Position numbers and translations under genes: made by a program. From positions 1 through 17,509 of the forward strand of contig JAGSHA010000024.1 in the NCBI GenBank assembly GCA_023954795.1: a stretch of 17,509 bases of DNA. Direction: 5' to 3'. Of this stretch, positions 14,740 to 17,509 are shown one piece after another; the first letter of the stretch is position 1; every line of letters begins with the position of its first letter. Source of the DNA: Oceanospirillaceae bacterium (GTDB lineage: Bacteria > Pseudomonadota > Gammaproteobacteria > Pseudomonadales > Balneatricaceae). The notes below the pieces were generated by a model that saw nothing but the letters and a program-made list of their open reading frames with translations, was not told where the DNA came from and did no database searches.

Positions 14740-16023
14740 CTATTTCTTGTTGTGAACATATATTTCAAAGTGTTCTTCGAGATTAAATTCAATCTCCCGC
14801 ACGCGCTCTATCACTGTTTTGTCGATGATCTGACCTACGCTGAGCAGCAAGATTCCCTGACCGCTAATCAGGTCACGACTTAGAGTCATCCCCGTCTGCA
14901 GATCTTTGCTTCCGATACAATCATCCTGTTTGATGTCGCCTTCGTTGGACAAAACCTGAACAACACGTTCCAGTATATTTACTACCTCATCATCATATTT
15001 CTCTGTGGCGTAGTTTTTTAGATAATTCAGCGCCTCGTTCGTACTGTATGCCCGCTCCTGATAGGTACCTGCGATAAGCTCAATATAATCGTTTACCACG
15101 CATAGAATACGTGCGGGCCGGTTTATCTCGGTCGCCTTCAGTCCACGCGGATAACCTGTCCCATCAAGATATTCTTTATGCTGGACGATAATATTCCCCG
15201 CTGGATACAGCGGTTTTACCAGTAAAGTCGCTGCCTGAGCGAGTAAAGGGTGGTTTTGGAACTGTCTTTGCTGATCTGCCGGAAGCTCCACATAAGGTAC
15301 AAACAACAAATCATCACTCAGACTCAGCTTGCCTATATTGCGCAACTGCCATGCATAATAAAGTTGCTTCAGCCCCGCCCCTTCAATACCACAGGCTTTT
15401 GCTACACCGAGTAAGATGCGATTGAGATTCTGATTGTTATCGCTGGCTTTCATCCCCAATCGACGGGCCGTCAGGGTCGAAAACATTCGAACGACCGATC
15501 GATAACTGCTTTTCAGGCCATCATTGACTGCTTTCAATTGCTCGGTACGCGCCGATACTTTTGCCTCTAAGGATCTGTTTAGATGCGCGAGTTCTTGATT
15601 TTTCTGCTCAGTCAGTACTTGCAACTCATCATTGCGACGGCGCAAATTGGCTAACTCGAAGCCTTTACGTACAACCTTCATCACTTCTTCGTCATTCCAG
15701 GGCTTTGCCATAAAACGACTAATTTTTCCGCGATTGATCGCATCAACCGATGCCTGTAGATCCGCATATCCGGTCATTACAACCCGTTCTGTATCTGGCC
15801 ATTGCTCAGCAACCTGCTCAAGAAACACCTCCCCGCTCATCTCAGGCATCCTCATATCGCTGATGACCAGATCAACAGGTGTCGTTTTAAGTGCCTCAAG
15901 CGCCGCCATAGGAGATTCATGGGTGATAACCTTGCACTTAAGTGGGCGCACAACACGCGTCAATGCTTTAAGAATCTGGCTTTCATCATCAACCAACATA
16001 AGGGTGTGTGCCGAATAATCCAT
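14740..16023 (-). CDS. Response regulator with receiver and second degenerate HD-GYP domain
   Basis: This 427-residue protein has a receiver (D12/D13, phospho-acceptor D56 in VISDMRMP, T84, K107), a coiled coil (about 125-175) and an HD-GYP-like domain (about 175-365), plus a short C-terminal region. The catalytic HD pair is replaced by R228 N229 (LRNIGK), and the early H...R ligand site is missing (DNNQNLNR). The second half is better kept: HP (258-259), H282 and DGTGYP (287-292). It should therefore be inactive as a phosphodiesterase and act as a regulator. It shares its architecture with the HnoD-like protein at 8020-9366 and is probably a paralogue. GGAG (complement of 16033-16036) lies 9 bases before the ATG. 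It is 43 bases behind the HAMP kinase gene and is presumably that kinase's cognate regulator. Confidence 0.9.
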   Translation of the reverse strand: MDYSAHTLMLVDDESQILKALTRVVRPLKCKVITHESPMAALEALKTTPVDLVISDMRMPEMSGEVFLEQVAEQWPDTERVVMTGYADLQASVDAINRGKISRFMAKPWNDEEVMKVVRKGFELANLRRRNDELQVLTEQKNQELAHLNRSLEAKVSARTEQLKAVNDGLKSSYRSVVRMFSTLTARRLGMKASDNNQNLNRILLGVAKACGIEGAGLKQLYYAWQLRNIGKLSLSDDLLFVPYVELPADQQRQFQNHPLLAQAATLLVKPLYPAGNIIVQHKEYLDGTGYPRGLKATEINRPARILCVVNDYIELIAGTYQERAYSTNEALNYLKNYATEKYDDEVVNILERVVQVLSNEGDIKQDDCIGSKDLQTGMTLSRDLISGQGILLLSVGQIIDKTVIERVREIEFNLEEHFEIYVHNKK

Positions 16024-16066
16024 TAATTAACACTCCATCTTAATCGCCATCGTGGCGGTAACACGC

Positions 16067-17509
16067 TCAAACAGGTGCATGTTGCAGCAGCGGAAACACC
16101 AGTGAAAAGCTGGTTCCAACACCCGGTTTACTTTGTACAAGAATATCGCCTTGATGATCTTTCACGATGCCATAAGATATAGCCAACCCCAGTCCTGTGC
16201 CTTCACCCACAGGCTTCGTGGTATAGAACGGGTCAAATAGCTTTTCAATAGCCGCTTTTTCGATACCCTTACCATTGTCCGTGACCCGAATTTCGATATT
16301 GCTGCCATCAAATTGAGAGGTGACCTTGATCGCCCCTCTATCCTCAATAGCCTGCCCGGCATTCACGAGCAAATTTAAAATGACTTGATTGATCTGTCCC
16401 GGAGAACAGTAACTGTGTGGTAAATCAGCCAGATCAGTAATCACCTTGCAGTGATATTTGAGCTGGTTATCAACCATTTTCAGGGTGGAACGAATACACT
16501 CATTCATGTCATGTGGACGAAAGTCTTCTGTTTGATCAACGTGCGAGAAATCTTTTAGACCACGTACAATATCTCTGACACGTTCAGCTCCCTCCAGCGA
16601 ATCCTTTAACAGACCCTCGAGATCATCACGAATGAAATCCAAATCCTGAGCTTCTGCATAGTCATGAATCTCAGCTAGTTTCTCCGCACGCGCTTTATCG
16701 TCTGTGAACTCAGCCATCAATTGATACTGCTCTAACAGCACCTGATAGGTCGCCACATACCCTTCCAACGTTTTAATATTACTCAGAACATAACCCACCG
16801 GGTTATTGATCTCATGGGCAACACCCGCAGCTAACACCCCGACCGAAGCCATCTTTTCGGATTGCAGTAACTTGGCCTGAGTGTCTTTTATTTCACGGTT
16901 CGCGTTTTTAAGATCCTGATTTTTGATAATCAGATCTTCGGTTCGCTCTTTGACCCGACCTTCCAGCGATTGATTCAAGCGTTGGAGCTGCTGTTCAAAT
17001 TGATCTCGCCGTGCGCTCGCATCACGCAAATTCAAGGCCATTTTGTTGAACGCACGCGTCACTTCAGCAATTTCATCATTGCCACGCACCGGCAATTCAA
17101 CATCCAGATTCCCTTTGGATATATCACGCGCAGCACTGCGCAATACTTTCAATTGGCCGGTCAGATAAGCACCCAATAAAAATGAGAACAGCGCCACCAA
17201 CCCCATTTCGATGGCGGCTAAAGCGGCACTCCACTGTTGGGCCTCCTCGATTTTCTCGTTCAGGCTGCTGATGTCCAACCCCATCTGAACCTGACCGTAA
17301 TTCTCCCCGCCTTCAACAACCTCTGCACGGGTATCAAATATGCCATCGTTTACCGACGGGACATCCAGATCCATATGAAATGGGCGCGCTAGTACTTCAG
17401 GGGCCCCCGCCTCCGCGAACAGCTCACCATCCGGACCGAGTACACGGGCGTATACCAGATCGGGATTGCGCATAACCTCAGTAACAAAAGCATCGAGTGA
17501 TGCCAGATC
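16067..17509 (-). CDS. Membrane sensor histidine kinase with HAMP domain, N-terminus cut by window edge
   Basis: The frame is open to the right edge, so the N-terminus with the first membrane helix is missing; 480 residues are visible. Numbering from the first visible residue, about 1-90 is a periplasmic domain of CACHE-like appearance (VYARVLGPDGELFAEAG, then NYGQVQMGLD). One transmembrane helix (about 96-118), a HAMP domain (to about 167) and a long coiled coil (to about 215) follow. The H-box AGVAHEINNPVGYVL puts the phospho-histidine at about 232. The HATPase domain has an N-box (LNLLVNAGQAI), DNGKGI and GEGTGLGLA. The kinase core resembles the H-NOX-linked kinase at 5894-6886 along its whole length, including the H-box. 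It sits upstream of, and in the same direction as, the receiver/HD-GYP gene, which is its likely partner. The signal is unknown. Confidence 0.93.
   Translation of the reverse strand, partial: DLASLDAFVTEVMRNPDLVYARVLGPDGELFAEAGAPEVLARPFHMDLDVPSVNDGIFDTRAEVVEGGENYGQVQMGLDISSLNEKIEEAQQWSAALAAIEMGLVALFSFLLGAYLTGQLKVLRSAARDISKGNLDVELPVRGNDEIAEVTRAFNKMALNLRDASARRDQFEQQLQRLNQSLEGRVKERTEDLIIKNQDLKNANREIKDTQAKLLQSEKMASVGVLAAGVAHEINNPVGYVLSNIKTLEGYVATYQVLLEQYQLMAEFTDDKARAEKLAEIHDYAEAQDLDFIRDDLEGLLKDSLEGAERVRDIVRGLKDFSHVDQTEDFRPHDMNECIRSTLKMVDNQLKYHCKVITDLADLPHSYCSPGQINQVILNLLVNAGQAIEDRGAIKVTSQFDGSNIEIRVTDNGKGIEKAAIEKLFDPFYTTKPVGEGTGLGLAISYGIVKDHQGDILVQSKPGVGTSFSLVFPLLQHAPV

Overview
The window is a 17.5 kb stretch of mid-GC chromosomal DNA that looks like a free-living, probably marine or halotolerant gammaproteobacterium. 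The evidence is an Escherichia-type ProU betaine transporter, a Vibrio/Shewanella-type H-NOX with its kinase, and many response regulators with KPW-type receiver domains. The genus cannot be fixed from sequence alone. I see no tRNA, rRNA, CRISPR array, insertion sequence or phage gene.

Left part (1-5890). A truncated membrane PAS-GGDEF protein (minus strand, running off the left edge) diverges across a 624-base intergenic region from proV-proW-proX, the glycine betaine/proline betaine ABC importer. A hairpin follows proX, and then a MarR-family regulator that is a plausible controller of osmolyte genes.

Middle part (5894-13128). This is a nitric-oxide signalling locus. A minus-strand run encodes a receiver plus degenerate HD-GYP protein (HnoD-like), a single-domain receiver, an H-NOX heme sensor, and a soluble histidine kinase overlapping H-NOX. 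Divergent from it on the plus strand are a small ORF interrupted by an in-frame TAA, a receiver-PAS-GGDEF-EAL protein (predicted c-di-GMP phosphodiesterase, HnoB-like) and a receiver-HDOD protein.

Right part (13167-17509). A second minus-strand signalling block contains a membrane histidine kinase with a HAMP domain (cut by the right edge), a receiver plus second degenerate HD-GYP protein, a short soluble protein resembling half of a chemoreceptor hairpin, and a flavin-free di-iron metallo-beta-lactamase protein of the ODP/flavodiiron type, whose start overlaps the preceding stop.

Taken together, 5894-17509 encodes two possible gas- or redox-reactive iron proteins (heme H-NOX and non-heme di-iron ODP), two related kinases and five receiver proteins, but only one intact c-di-GMP enzyme (the EAL domain). 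My working model is that NO, and perhaps O2, signals from both sensors converge on c-di-GMP breakdown and HDOD output, extending the known Shewanella H-NOX/HnoK/HnoB/HnoC/HnoD network. The convergence itself is inference. The H-NOX part follows described systems; the ODP/chemoreceptor-fragment part and the broken small ORF are the least explained.
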